DNA from: Schoenoplectus triqueter
Lineage: Eukaryota; Streptophyta; Magnoliopsida; Poales; Cyperaceae
Assembly: GCA_964058805.1 (NCBI GenBank)
Contig: CAXKVV010002003.1
Location: 1-29,975, forward strand
DNA: 29,975 nucleotides
Direction of reading: 5' to 3'
Each line of letters begins with the position of its first letter. The first letter of the stretch is position 1. Below, piece by piece: positions 11,247 through 22,320 of the stretch. The translations under genes and the position numbers were made by a program. The notes below the pieces were generated by a model. It worked only from the letters and a program-made list of their open reading frames with translations, searched no databases and was not told the origin of the DNA.

Positions 11247-11850
11247 TTATTGTATTCCCTTGAGATTTGAATGAAGGGATCGTAAAGTACTTGTCTTACA
11301 CAAACATAAGTGCAGTTTATACTTCACACTCACAGCCAATCTGGTGAGACTTTGGAAACAGTACATTGCAAAGCAATAGAGCATATATCTCAAAGGATTG
11401 ATTGCGAAAAGAAGAGAATCATTCTTCATGTGGGGCTTTCCCCAAGATTTGTTCATGCCAATTAATAAAATAAATAATAGCCCAGCTGGCCGAATTTGGA
11501 TCCAATGTATCTGAACCTATCATCAAGTTTTAACTTGCACAGGGGCAAACTTCGTTATGAGGTCGATATGAAGGCCCAAGATGCCTCCGATTATAGCCCA
11601 AATATCAGTGTCGTTATAATTATAAAACTCAGAGCGAGTCTCAGCCCACTATTCCGTACATCCAGCCCAAACTTGTAGCACAGTTCATCAATCATTCAAT
11701 CGGCTGTCAGGTCCTGTTTATTAATCGCCTAATAATATATATCGGATATCCACACTTCCGTCTTCCGAACCTTTATAAAAGAACACAAATAAAAGGCTTG
11801 TAATATTCAATCTTTCACATAATTCAACGATATGCGACACAGTTCTGACT
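11247..11850. other. Unassigned region with promoter-like TATA motif
   Basis: The span has somewhat higher GC than its neighbours. A TTTATAAAAG box at about 11770 is followed by CT/AT-rich leader-like sequence, which looks like an LTR or old promoter. I could not find matching ends or a target duplication. A 69-codon minus-strand frame at 11247-11456 has no recognisable motif. Confidence 0.35.
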
Positions 11851-11856
11851 TATGCC

Positions 11857-12196
11857 TAGATGTGGCAATCGGGCGGGCGGGTCGGGTGAGTTCTGGTTCA
11901 AATTTATGCTTAGATGTGACAATCGGGCGGGTCGGGTTCTAGTTCAAATCAGTCAGTCGGGTCAGTTTGACTTTCTAGAATGAGTCGGATCGGGTCGGGT
12001 CAATTTACATGTTGTGTTTTTTCAAATTTTTGATAGATTTTGATTGGATTACATGTCATTTGATCTCGGATCAGGTCAGATCGGATTCGAATCGAATCAT
12101 ATCAGTTTAACTTTTTTTAAAAATCAGATCAAATCAAATTTGAATCCAAATAGATCGGATGGATTTCTCAAATCGGATCGGGTTCTGTCACCTCTA
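11857..12196. mobile_element. GGGTC-rich hAT-like remnant with duplicated end
   Basis: Left terminus TAGATGTGGCAATCGGG; right terminus, reverse-complemented, TAGAGGTGACAGAACCCG. This inverted pair resembles the common plant TAGGGGTGGCAA-type hAT end. A second left-end copy (TAGATGTGACAATCGGG) starts at 11911, so about 54 bases are tandemly duplicated. The body is made of degenerate CGGGTCGGGT words. No 8-bp target duplication was found, so it is old or truncated. Confidence 0.5.
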
Positions 12197-13298
12197 TGTC
12201 AAGTGTTACTTCTTCCTGCATTCTTTCTCTCAGTCCCAGATTCAAGGACTTGGGTATATATAGTTGTTTTACAGATATACAGTCCTGGGACTTTACGGAA
12301 GATTCATTTCTGAATTCACAATATTTCGCCGATTTAAATAATCCAAGTAATTTTGTTAGAAATATCCATTTTTAAAGCCAGAGTTTCTCTTCCTCTTTAT
12401 CCCTCTTTTATTTTCCTTTTTTAAAGAAAAAATATCTTCTGATTCTAAAACTGTCTTAAAAAAATCAATTATTCTCCAAACTATCATTTGCATCAAATTA
12501 ATCCTTGAACATCTTTAAAAAATCACGTTAGTTTTTAAAATTTAAACAAATAAGTCCTTAAATAAAAAAATAATTTAGTCCTTTAAAAAGGGAAATTTAA
12601 GGGTCAGATTAATTCTATTTGAAAAAAATTAAAGAACCAAATTAGTTCTTTTTCAAAAATTCAAAAATTATTTGTGTAGATTAAAATTTTATAATTTTTG
12701 TAAAAAAATTCAAAAAATCAACTTGATATTTTTAGAAAGTTCAAGAACTCTCAATATATATGAAATTTGAAACCAACTTGATTTCTTAAATAAAATTTCG
12801 AAACCAAAATATATATTTTTTCTTTTCTTTTAATAACTGTTTTTTTTTTCATTTTGTACATATTTTTTGTTTCATGCTGACGAGTCTTGCGGCTCTATTT
12901 CCAAAACAACGGCAGCGGAGGACAGAAAAAGCAACAGGCAAATAGTACCCTTAAATTGACAATCAATATTTCTTTTTATGTTATTTTATCAACCGATGAT
13001 GTAACAGCGTATAAAGTATAAACATATTAGGTGAAGATGGGCCCCATGATTTTATTTTGTGGTAATGTCATGTTAGCATGCAGGTAACTTATTCCAAAAT
13101 GGCACGTTACCAAAAAGTGCATCGTTAATGATTCTGTTTTGTTAACATTAGTTTTGGTTGTATTGATAATCACATCCAGAGACTACAGGCTGCACGTGGT
13201 TAGTTTAGTTCAGTTGTATATTTTAGAGCACAGATAATTAATTATTGTTTAGAAAAAATGAACTTCTCCACTTCTTCACTTGGACTCGTTCAATTAGA
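12197..13298. other. AT-rich intergenic DNA
   Basis: Decayed repeat-like phrases are present around 12480-12780, but no borders can be placed. No gene or RNA seen. Confidence 0.45.
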
Positions 13299-13346
13299 TT
13301 TTTTTAATAAAAAGATGAGAGTCAGTGTCCCCAAATCTTTTTATAC
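13299..13346 (-). mobile_element. Truncated SINE, 3' end only
   Basis: A T7 run followed by AATAAAAAGATGAGAGTCAG matches the tail and 3' region of the SINE at 5474-5610 (T8, then ATCGGAAAGATGAGAGTCAA). The part with A and B boxes is absent; sequence changes to palindromic element J at about 13352. Confidence 0.45.
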
Positions 13347-13708
13347 AGAGAAAAAGAAAGTTGGATTATGATACTAAGTATAATACAGATCGTTTTTATA
13401 TTATGAATTAGTTTTTCGTTTACAAAGTTTAAATAGTCAATCCAACTGTACAATATATTTTTTATATAAATATTTAGATATAGATCAAATTTTATATTTT
13501 TTAGAAGTTTTTGTTCTTTTTAAGATAGTAAATTACTTGATTTAGTTATTATGAGCCATTTAAAAGAAGTGAATTTCTAATTATCTTAAAAAATAATGAA
13601 GAATTCTAAAAAATATAAATTTGGTCTACGTCTTGATATTCATATGAAAATCATTTTGTACGGTTAAATTGATCATTTGCACTTTGATAATGAATAACTG
13701 ATTCATAG

Positions 13709-14924
13709 TAGAGTGTAAAATAACCCGTCCGGATCAGACCCGACCCGTGGCCGCGACCTGACCCGACCCGTGCTCAAACCCATCAGACCTGTGACCCATT
13801 AGAACCGGCGGGTCTAGCACAGGTGCGGGCAAAAAAAATTGAAAAAAACCCGTGCTAGACTCGACCCGTTTTGGACCCGATCCGTGCTCAAACCCGTCAG
13901 ACCCGTGACCCATTAGAACCGGCGGGTCTAGCACGGACGCGGGCATTGAAAAAACTTGTGCTAGACCCGACCCGACCCGGCAAACCCGTGCAAACCCGAC
14001 CCAATACCCGGTAACCCAGGAAATTCAAAAAAATTCAAAAAATAAGAGAAAATATGGGAAAATACGAAGAAATTATTTTTTGCCAAAATCTATACTATTA
14101 TATAAAGCATCTAAGAATTGGAGGGTCCATTTTTTGTCATTGTAAATTTTTATTATACCCATTTTATCCCTCAATTAGACGGATAATATTTATTGTTGGT
14201 TGATCGAACGTGTGTGATCGCGTCCATTGATCCCCTCTTTCTCTCCATTTCTTTCCCTTATATACTATTATTTTCAAAAATTTTGTTTTTTATTTAGCAA
14301 CTTTGTGCATATTTGGTAAGGAATTAATAGTGATAATATATGTTAGAATAATTTACTTTTCTTTCCATAAAAATTATGAATCATTAACTCATATTGTGCA
14401 AAAATCTCATCCAAAATTAAATATAGTCTTTATTATATATTTTCTCTATAATTTGGTGAATTTATAATTTAATATTAGATAAATGTGAATTTTTTTATCT
14501 TATAATATTTTAATGTTTAAATAAAAAATTCTGCTGCAACGCGCGGGTATATAGCTAGTATATTATAGTTATATATTTTTAATATTCTTAATAATTATTG
14601 TTTAATTTTTCGGATTTTTTTTAGATTTTATTTAAATTTTATTGGGTTATTTTGAATTTTTTTTTTTAAAAAAAAAAGAAAAACACATCGTCCCGACCCG
14701 ATCCGTCCCACCCTTGGACCCGACCCGACCTGACCCGTCCCACCCTTGGACCCGACCCGTCCCACCCTTGGACCCGACCTATCCCGACCCGCCGACCCAT
14801 CCGACCCGACGGTTCTAGGACGGGTCGCGGCCGAACCCCCCAAAGTGGACCCGTCCCGTGAAACCCCGTTGACCCGTCCCGCCAAAACCCGCCGACCCGT
14901 GTAAACTCGTCCTATTTTTAATAT
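13709..14924. mobile_element. GACCCG-repeat element inserted in J (11-12-bp target duplication)
   Basis: Flanking copies ACTGATTCATAG (13697-13708) and ACTAATTCATAG (14925-14936) differ at one base and define the insertion. Both ends (13725-13995 and 14690-14915) consist of degenerate GACCCG/CCCGT words, C-rich on the same strand, so they are direct rather than inverted. The centre is AT-rich and carries a Helitron. The duplication length would fit Mutator-type or retroposed DNA. I see no transposase or reverse transcriptase. Confidence 0.6.
14089..14558 (+). mobile_element. Non-autonomous Helitron (470 bp)
   Basis: Starts TCTATACTATTATATAAAG directly after an A and ends GCGGGTATATAGCTAG directly before a T. 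This gives the A^TC...CTAG^T structure of Helitrons without target duplication. A GC-rich string with a decayed stem (CTGCTGCAACGCGCGGG) lies 10-25 bases from the 3' end, where the terminal hairpin belongs. No Rep-helicase coding. It sits inside the GACCCG element. Confidence 0.82.
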
Positions 14925-14966
14925 ACTAATTCATAGCACGAGAGAGATCTGTACTATGCATAACAC

Positions 14967-15151
14967 TAAGGACAGAGCCACTGTATAGATTTGAGGTCTC
15001 ATAACCCCACTCACATTTAAAATAAAAATCAGATTTATTAATAATTGTAAATATATATATTTATCAGGGGCCCCAGTGAAAATAGGAGAGGGACCCCAAG
15101 TTGGCGATCTCTTACCCCTCGACAATAGCGGCCAAGTGCCTTAAAGTCAGA
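14967..15151. other. Intergenic flank between element J and the large LTR
   Basis: Contains phrases like GGACAGAGCC and CAGGGGCCCC that resemble hAT-type ends, but no borders could be fixed. Confidence 0.35.
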
Positions 15152-16324
15152 CTAATTGTTAAACCATGAAATTTAAATTAGGTAATAATAATAATAATAA
15201 TAAGGATTTAACATAAATTAACGAATAATGTAAATTAACAGTTAAAGAGAAATATGTAGATATACATAAATTAATGGCTGAATCTAACAATAAATAATTT
15301 AAATTTAAAACAAACAACATAACCCGATAAAGTTATGAAAAATATGTATAAATATCCATATAAATAAATACCGCATATTGACGTCTAAAATAAATAAATA
15401 AATAAAATCTGATTCGGATTAAGTTAACAACCCGATCTAAATAATTCATAATTCGGTAAATGATTAGGATAGAATCCCTGAAATTTTAAATGAAAATCAA
15501 AAGATTAATGAGACTATACAATATATCGATGAATAACAATGATTTAATTAAAATCGATTATAATCAGAACATAAATTTCTGAACGGTTAATAAAATTCAA
15601 CTAACCACACTCTAAACAATAATAATTTATTTTATAATAAATTTGACATTTCCATTTAAATTAACCCGCCGCACCAACAGCCACATCCCTCGCCCACAGA
15701 AAAACCCAAACCTCTCTCTCTTAACCATCACATCACATTTACTCCTACCCACCTCAGTTCTCTCTTTTTCTCTCGTTACTTCTTCTCCCTGGGAACAAAT
15801 CCCCCGTCTGATCTCTCCCCCTCCCTGTACTCTCACTCTCTCTTTCTCTCACTTTTCTCGTTGATGTCGATCCACACAAGCAGGCCACCCCCAATTTTAA
15901 AATGGAGATCGCAACCCTCGTATCACTCCCTTTCTACGCCTCGCCATCAATTGTGCCACCGCTCATCTGCTGTGCAGCCACCTCTAGGCGAGGATAAGTG
16001 GCACTGAACCCTCTAGCACTGTCGCCGGTGCTCCAAGCCCGCGCCTCACTCGCACACAACCACAGACCCAGCGTCCCACCCGTTGGCTCTCTTTTGTCAG
16101 GTCCTAACACCGATTTCAGGCCGCTCACACCTAGCCCTGCCTCCCTTCCCCTCTTGCTGCCTTGTGCCTTTTTTGGTAGCCTCCTTCCTCTTCTCTTTCC
16201 GGCCGTGTGGGCCGTGCGTCGGGGCTGAGCCCCGTGCTTTTGATTTCCCTGTTTTGTGATGTTGTTCTCTGCCTTGCTTGTGTCTTGTGTGGGTCCTATT
16301 GTGCTAAATTATTGTGTCTTGGTA

Positions 16325-17026
16325 CACTGGTACCGGCTGGTACCAGTGATGCGGGACCTGGAAGTTGTGCTGGTATACGCCTTAGCTGGTTTTGTTTGTA
16401 CAATTGCTGAATTGGGTGCTATATTGTTGCTTTCTGATCGGTTGTTGGGTTGTTCGATTTTGTTGGGCTATGGGACTGAAACTAGTAAAAGGGGTTGGTG
16501 TGGCTGCCCTATTTGTGTTGCTGTCTTATGCTGGTATTTAATCTCTGAAATTATGTTGTTTCTGATACTGGTATATGTTGCCTCGTTGGTCTTGTGCCGG
16601 CTTGTGATGCCTTTGCAATTCTTACCGTCTTAAGTCATCTCTGGTAACCTCTTTCTTGTTCTGGATCGTGTGGCCCATGGCCGGCTAAGTCGTGCTCACC
16701 CTTTTGTTGCATGTTGTGTTGGTTATTCATACTTTGGGCTTGCACCTTATTATGCTGGATTCTTGTTCCTTGGTCTAGCTTGGTTCTGATGCGTACCAGT
16801 ACCTTGTCCTGTTACTATACTAATTGGTACTGTCCCTGCTAGGGGTTGTTTGACATGAAATGAGCTGTGCCATCCTTTATTTCCTTGCTAATTGTGTCTT
16901 GTTGTTTAGCTGGTTTGTTGATTCTTTGGCCTCAGTATTAATTGTTACCAGCAAATCCTCTTGTGGCTTGTTGCTAAGTTAGTGGCTGCTTAACCCTTGG
17001 TACACTAGTACCTATTGGTACCAGTG
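16325..17026. repeat. Pair of GGTACC hairpins inside the large LTR
   Basis: CACTGGTACC-GGCT-GGTACCAGTG at 16325-16348 is a perfect 10-bp stem. CACTAGTACC-TATT-GGTACCAGTG at 17003-17026 is the same hairpin with one mismatch. Both are preceded by TTGGTA and followed by a GCG. A partial copy (GCGTACCAGTACC) is near 16790. Confidence 0.8.
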
Positions 17027-17693
17027 AAGCGAGGGAGGGTGCTGCCTTGTAGTATGACAATTGTTGAGCTATTGATTTTGACCCTTGGTTGGTTTGTGCC
17101 CTCGTTGGATGCTTGAATTTGTGATTGTTATTGTGTTGGTAGTGACTTGTTAGGCCAGTATCCCCTTTTGTCCCTCTGAGTGCTAATGTGCAATTATGTT
17201 AGTATGGCATATCCCTTGTCAGGGACTGAATTTGCGAAATATAATAAATATAGGGGCTGATTTGTAAAGCCCATATAAGTTAAGGGTCAAATTGTGAAAT
17301 ATGATAAAATTAAGGGGCCTAATTGAATTTGTGGTAATAGCACCTCTTAGAGGGTTATATGCGCAAAATTCAACCTTTACGTACAATTGAAACTATAAGA
17401 ATAGTCGGAAAATAAATTGATCGAGTTAAATGGGCCGAAAGGTTAAGCGGGATAAAAGTATAATTAATAAATTAGTAAGTGCCGTAATTTAAAATGTGCG
17501 CAACTAATAATTAATTAATACTTACAGTGAAATATGAGAGATGATTACACGATATGCCTCAATAATGAAAATCCGAACAGATACAGTGGTTTCGGAGGCA
17601 GCCTATGATCCCAAACACATTAAAACACCAACACATTTAAATAAATAAAAATGTTTAATTTCTTTGTTTTCCTTTCATTTTGTGTTTATTTGA

Positions 17694-18465
17694 ATTCTAG
17701 CTTATATTATATATTTTCTAATTAATAAAATAATATTAGTATATAAATGAAATATAATTAAAGAATGTAAATAAATAATTAAGAGTTATGAAATAACAAG
17801 AATAATAATAAAAATCTTAAATGTATATTAATCAATTTCTCTATTTAGGAAAATTATATAATATTAATATATATATATATAAGTATATATATATTAATTA
17901 ATTTTTCTATTTTTATAATGAAATAACAATAATTAATATATATAAATACTTATTAATCAATTCATCTAATGAAATAATATTAATAAATATATAAATAAAT
18001 ATATAAAATAATTTCTTTATTTTTAAACTAAAAGAATATTAGAAATAAAGAATATATAATATAATATATATATTAATCAATTTCTCTATCTCTTTAAAAT
18101 ATGTAATTCTAGTTTTATATAATATATTTTATATTTTCAAATTTATAAAAATAATATTAAAATATGAATTGAGATATAATGAAAGAATATGATATAAATA
18201 ATTAAGGGTTATAAAATAATAAATAAATTATAATAATAATTTATAATATAAAATATATATTAATCAATTTCTCTATTTTAATAATTGAATAACATTAATT
18301 AATAATATAAATATCTATTAATCAATTTCTCTATTTAATAATGGAATAATATTAATAAATATATAAATATATATATATATTAATCAATTTCTCTATTTTT
18401 AATAGGAAGAATATTAATTATATAATATTATATTAATTAATTTCTTTATTTTTAAATTAATTAAT
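17694..18465. repeat. AT-rich tandem duplication (two units of about 400 bp) with nested shorter repeats
   Basis: Units start at about 17694 (TTCTAGCTTATATTATATAT) and about 18106 (TTCTAGTTTTATATAATAT) and run in parallel through ATAATTAAGAGTTAT and ATTAATCAATTTCTCTATTT. Within each unit the phrase ATTAATCAATTTCTC recurs three to four times at 55-75-base steps. Base composition is over 80% AT by eye. Lies inside the large LTR. Confidence 0.75.
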
Positions 18466-19472
18466 TATCCTAATTAAAATAATTGAGCGATAACGTTAAG
18501 TTAATTTAATCAATCTAAATTAAATTAAATTAATTACATTACTCAAAATAAATATAATATGATTGTAAATTCTAAATAATAATACTTCCGTCTCCGAGTC
18601 CGGTACACTTTGACCTAACCAGACCCAGCGTGAATGAGATTATCGTAAATTTAATTTATTTTGACTTCATAGGTTCTCAAATATTATCGTGACGAGCCGA
18701 CCGACGAGTATACTCAGGTTGAAACAGCTCATCTGACAAGATTGTGATGCGCCATCTAAGACTTAGCAATTTGACATTCTGACCTAACCAAATTATTCTC
18801 AGTTACGGTTTCCTGGGATTTAATTTTCTTTCTTTAGAAATAGGAACCCAAACCGAAAATAAAACCGTTTTTAAAATAAATCTGAATTGCAGTATTTTCT
18901 AACCAAATATTATTTAGAGACCCGAATTGAACTGTGATATGCATTCAGTACTTGACCAGTATATTTGAGACATACTAGCATTTGCATGCCATATCATATC
19001 ATGATGCATGTAGACAGGATAGGAGTAGGACTCGGGAAATAGTCCCGAGATAGGATTATGTTAGAGTTAAATAAATAAAGAGATAGATTATAATTAGTAG
19101 ATTAATATTATTAATATCATTAATTATAAATTAAGTTAGGTAATTAATCATGCAAAATGCATGGGAAAGTGCTGAGAGGCGGGCCGGGTGATATTAGTCT
19201 GAGGTTGCCTTGTATAACCAGACCAACGGGTTATATTCCTTTGGTCTGTATATACACTGCGCACCTTTGCTTGTCGGTTATCCACCGACCCCGTCATTTG
19301 GCGGATTCGGGCGTGCTAGAGTGTTTTTCTTTTGATCAATATTATACTTTTAATATTCTTAATATGATTAAGTTTTCTAATCTAAATTTGAGCGATTAGG
19401 ATACCATGTCTTTCAGTGTTTAGTGTGGGCGTCCATATCTGAGTCTGGATTCTACCATATTTTGTTATTTCT

Positions 19473-19730
19473 CGGGATGCGGTCCTCTGGCCCCTAGTGG
19501 GTACAGTGTAGGCTCCCATTTGTATCATCTGTCATTTTGTCATTTCTCGGGATGCAGTCCTCTGGCCCCTGGTTGGTACAGTGTAGGCTCCCCTTTGGGA
19601 TGCGGTCATCTGGCCCCAGGTTGGTACAGTATAGGCTTCCATCTATATTATATTTTATTTTGTCATTATTTTCGGGATGCGGTTTTCTGACCCTTAGTTG
19701 GTACAGTGTAGACTCCCATTTGTATTAGTT
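19473..19730. repeat. Four-copy tandem repeat of a GC-richer unit
   Basis: CGGGATGCGGTCCTCTGGCC and TTGGTACAGTGTAGGCTCCC occur in four successive copies starting near 19473, 19548, 19597 and 19673. Spacings are about 75, 49 and 76 bases. The unit core is about 50 bases; longer spacings carry a T-rich spacer. Lies in the large LTR. Confidence 0.85.
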
Positions 19731-20763
19731 TCCGATTTGTTATTTATTTTCTGGGTAATTATCTCCTTTTGACGATATGGCAACTGAAAGCATAACTTCT
19801 TAATCCATTTTGTTTTATTATATTATTATTATTCAGTGAGGTGGATCATCAGATTCAGAATACCGAGTACGGGCTTTTAGTCGTCACTCTCCTAGGGCGT
19901 TATCGCTCCGGGAGGCCGAATTTTCCCAGGGTATTCAGGGCATTAGCGCCCGCTTACTCGAAAATCCTAAGTTTGTAAGTTGGGCCCGAATACGTGCCCG
20001 CTTAGGTAAGTCACAAGTCCAGGGCCCGACCACGTGCCCGCTTTGTGGATGGATTGATGATCTGCAACTAGGGTATGTATATATATGGGTGCTTTAAATC
20101 TCGTATCTTATATATATATATTTATTATATATTATATTATTATTCACATATTTTTATAATTTGTGTTTATCTATCATTGCATGTCATTGTATCATAGCGA
20201 ATTGTTAAAGAGACATATTAACTATAATTTTACTATTTAAATAGATAACTGTTGCATTTAAAATATCAGTATCGGTGTTGGGTCTAGTCTAGGAAAGAAG
20301 ATCAAATCTTAAGGCTGGATCTAAATCTGTACTGAGTAATTTTTAAAATTACTCACGTTTCCACAGTGGTTGTGGGATCAAGGTATTTCAGGTTCAGGAT
20401 TTTCTTGGAGCGAGTGCTAGGGACAGTCCTGCGCGATGACAGAGATGCTTCGCTGCATGTGCACGTGAGCCGGGTAGTGGATTAGGATCTATCGGGTTTT
20501 GAGTTTTACTTCTTTCTTTTGGGTTTTTATTTGAGAGATTTGCTGCTCATTCCGATGGAGCTAGCCCCGCCTATGTAGGCGTTGTATACTCTTTGTTCAT
20601 TCTGGACTGTATGGTCATGTATTTATATTTATTATTGTTTTGTTTATTCTGAGATTTTTCTTATATTATTCATTTAGCCTTTCGTACGCGCGTCTCGTCG
20701 TGCGTACGTGGCGGGATTAATCTCCCCTAATCCGTTTTATTATTTCTGGAGTGTGACACTAAT

Positions 20764-21249
20764 TGTTTTGTTTAGAGAGAGAAAGAGGGAAAGAACAATG
20801 AATGATAGATTATATCACTGACATTTGAGCCCATTTGGTTCGCATATGCACGTTGGGCCTAGAGACCTCTTTCATTTCTCAATTTGTGCAAGCAATTTAC
20901 TTTCAAAAATCGTAATCTAATTCAGAATGTAGCGGGTAACTAATGAATATAATAACACACTTGCCTCACTCGCCTCATGGAAGGATACAATCATGTGTGG
21001 CGCTTTAAATAAGAAAGGAATGCGACGTTGGGGCTTGGAGGCATTTATCAATTTGTTCCGCTTACAAATTTCAATGTTGGTCTTCTTGAATTTTCTGTTA
21101 AATTAAAATTATTTATTTGAGAATTTTTTTAGTATATTCAATTTTATGGCGATAATTTATCTTAAAAAAATTATGGGATCCTACTGAATCAAAACCCTGG
21201 CTACGCCAATGCATTGCATCATAGCCCACCTATATATAGAGAGAGAGAG
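20764..21249. other. Intergenic DNA with a hAT right-end remnant
   Basis: CTACTGAATCAAAACCCTGG at 21181-21200, followed by CTACGCC, parallels the right end of the hAT element at 9590-9609. At 21212-21230 a fragment ATAGCCCACC is the mirror of the start of element C (GGTGGGCTAT), suggesting the tail of another palindromic element. No gene seen. Confidence 0.45.
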
Positions 21250-21646
21250 GTGGGCTATGGTGTTATGCATAACACGAATCATGTTCATGCTATGGATTAT
21301 TTTTTCATTCTCAAAATCTAAATGATTGATCAAAACTATTCAAAATAATTTATATATGAAAATCTAGTTGAGAACCAAAATTTATATTTTTTTTGAATTT
21401 TTTTATTATTTTTAAGATAGTTTGAAAATCACTTGATTTAAATATTATGAACCGTTTAAAAGAAGTGATTTTTTAATTATCTAAAAAATAATTAAAAATT
21501 CTAAAAAATATAAAATTTGTCTCAAACTAGATTTTCATATGAAAATCATTTTGAGCGGTTTCGATCAACCATTTAGACTTAAGAACGAAGAAATAATCCA
21601 TAGCACGGATGCAATCCATGCTATGCATAGCACCATAGTGCAACTC
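21250..21646. mobile_element. Palindromic MITE-like element C (about 397 bp)
   Basis: Arms read GGTGGGCTATGGTGTTATGC and the complement of TGCATAGCACCATAGTGC, with inner matches CTAAATGATTGATC / GATCAACCATTTAG and CATATGAAAATC. The centre keeps TTTTTAAGATAG and AATTATCTAAAAAAT as mirror parts. Flanked by TATATA and GAGAGA tracts. Type member of the family including F, G and J. Confidence 0.83.
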
Positions 21647-21671
21647 TATATATATATGGAGAGAGAAAGAG

Positions 21672-21940
21672 ATGTCTTATGGTGCTTTATAAAATAAAAA
21701 ATTATTATTATTTTGGAGTGAGATTTTATATTCTAAGGTCTCAAATAATCAATATAAGTTGCTTAATAATTTCTTCATGTCAAAATCTTAGATTGACCAT
21801 TTGAACAAAATTTTGACATATCCCACAAGATTTTTGACATGAAGAAATTATTGAGCAAATTAAATTGATGATTTAAGACCTTAGGATATGAAATCTCACC
21901 TCAAAATAATAATAGTTTTTTTATTTTTCAAAGCATCATA

Positions 21941-21941
<1 letters not shown>
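21672..21941. mobile_element. Palindromic MITE-like element E (about 270 bp)
   Basis: The left arm (CTTATGGTGCTTTATAAAAT...CTTAATAATTTCTTCATGTC) is mirrored on the right (GACATGAAGAAATTATTGAG...CAAAGCATCATAA), with arms of about 110 bases. Same family as H at 27416-27682. Preceded by GAGA and followed by (AC)n(AT)n. Confidence 0.82.

Positions 21942-21986
<45 letters not shown>
21942..21986. repeat. (AC)14(AT)8 compound microsatellite
   Basis: A dinucleotide AC run switches to an AT run at about 21971. It joins palindromic elements E and F. Confidence 0.95.
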
Positions 21987-22061
21987 GGGCTATGGTGCTA
22001 TGCATAGCACCGATCGTCTCTGTGCTATGAATCGGTTCTTCGATCTCGAAGTCTAAATGGT

Positions 22062-22320
22062 TGATAAGCCTCATTTATATATTATATTTGATTAGGGTTT
22101 TATCTCAAAAACTATATATTTTATATTAATTGTTAAGAATTTATTTAGTTTTTATGTCGAGTTCGAGATACTGCTGCATTTCTTATTATTTTGCAGGTCA
22201 TTGAGTGTAAACAAAGATGTTAACATGAGAAATAATGCTCGGAACGAGATGGGTCAGATTTACACGAAAAAATCAAGTTAAAAGCATTCTCATATAAAAA
22301 TTGCGGACCGCAAATGCTCT
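22062..22320 (+). repeat. 5' LTR, truncated, of the Athila element
   Basis: Begins TGATAAGCCTCATTT. It matches 26095-26354 base for base except for eight substitutions and one extra A. At 22320 it jumps straight into gag (CTCT|AGATAAGG), so the LTR 3' part, primer-binding site and gag start were lost in one deletion. Confidence 0.9.

Larger units (their letters stand above)
13352..14966. mobile_element. Palindromic MITE-like element J, split by a larger insertion
   Basis: The left part, 13352-13708, resembles element C at 21250-21646 throughout, including AAATTTTATATTTTTTAGAAG and GAGCCATTTAAAAGAAGTGA and the complement CATATGAAAATCATTTTG. After the insertion at 13709-14924 the right end resumes at 14937 with CACGAGAGAGATCTG and CTATGCATAACAC, corresponding to the right terminus of C. 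It is more diverged than the other copies and lacks clean TA flanks, so it is probably older. Confidence 0.7.
15157..20758 (+). mobile_element. Giant solo LTR candidate (5.6 kb) with CTAAT target duplication
   Basis: The unit begins TGTTAAACC and ends GGAGTGTGACA, with CTAAT on both sides (15152-15156 and 20759-20763). A TATAAATAT box lies at about 15347. It is followed from about 15640 by a CT- and C-rich leader, then T/G-rich DNA, an AT-rich tandem block, short tandem repeats, and a 3' end with GTGCGTACGTGGCGGG. That order resembles very long LTRs of Ty3/gypsy elements in plants. No primer-binding site, gag or pol is inside, so a solo LTR or a LARD-like derivative fits best. Caveat: the left flank shares nine bases (CTAATTGTT) with the right flank, so a 9-bp duplication of a Mutator-like element cannot be fully excluded. 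Confidence 0.6.

Noticed and set aside
11247..11456. 69-codon minus-strand frame
   Set aside because: No recognisable domain and no promoter or splice evidence.
12480..12780. Inverted or repeated phrases suggesting another MITE
   Set aside because: Arms could not be aligned convincingly and no ends or duplication were found.
13734..13946. Repetitive GACCCG frame resembling a protein with repeats
   Set aside because: Translation of low-complexity DNA within a mobile element.
16256..16633. 125-codon plus-strand frame with hydrophobic residues, looking like a membrane protein
   Set aside because: It lies in T/G-rich DNA inside the putative LTR, crosses the GGTACC hairpin and has no family motif. 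Hydrophobic codons follow from T-rich sequence.
19473..19730. Possible CRISPR-like array
   Set aside because: Plant nuclear context, only four imperfect units, uneven and related spacers; it is an LTR tandem repeat.
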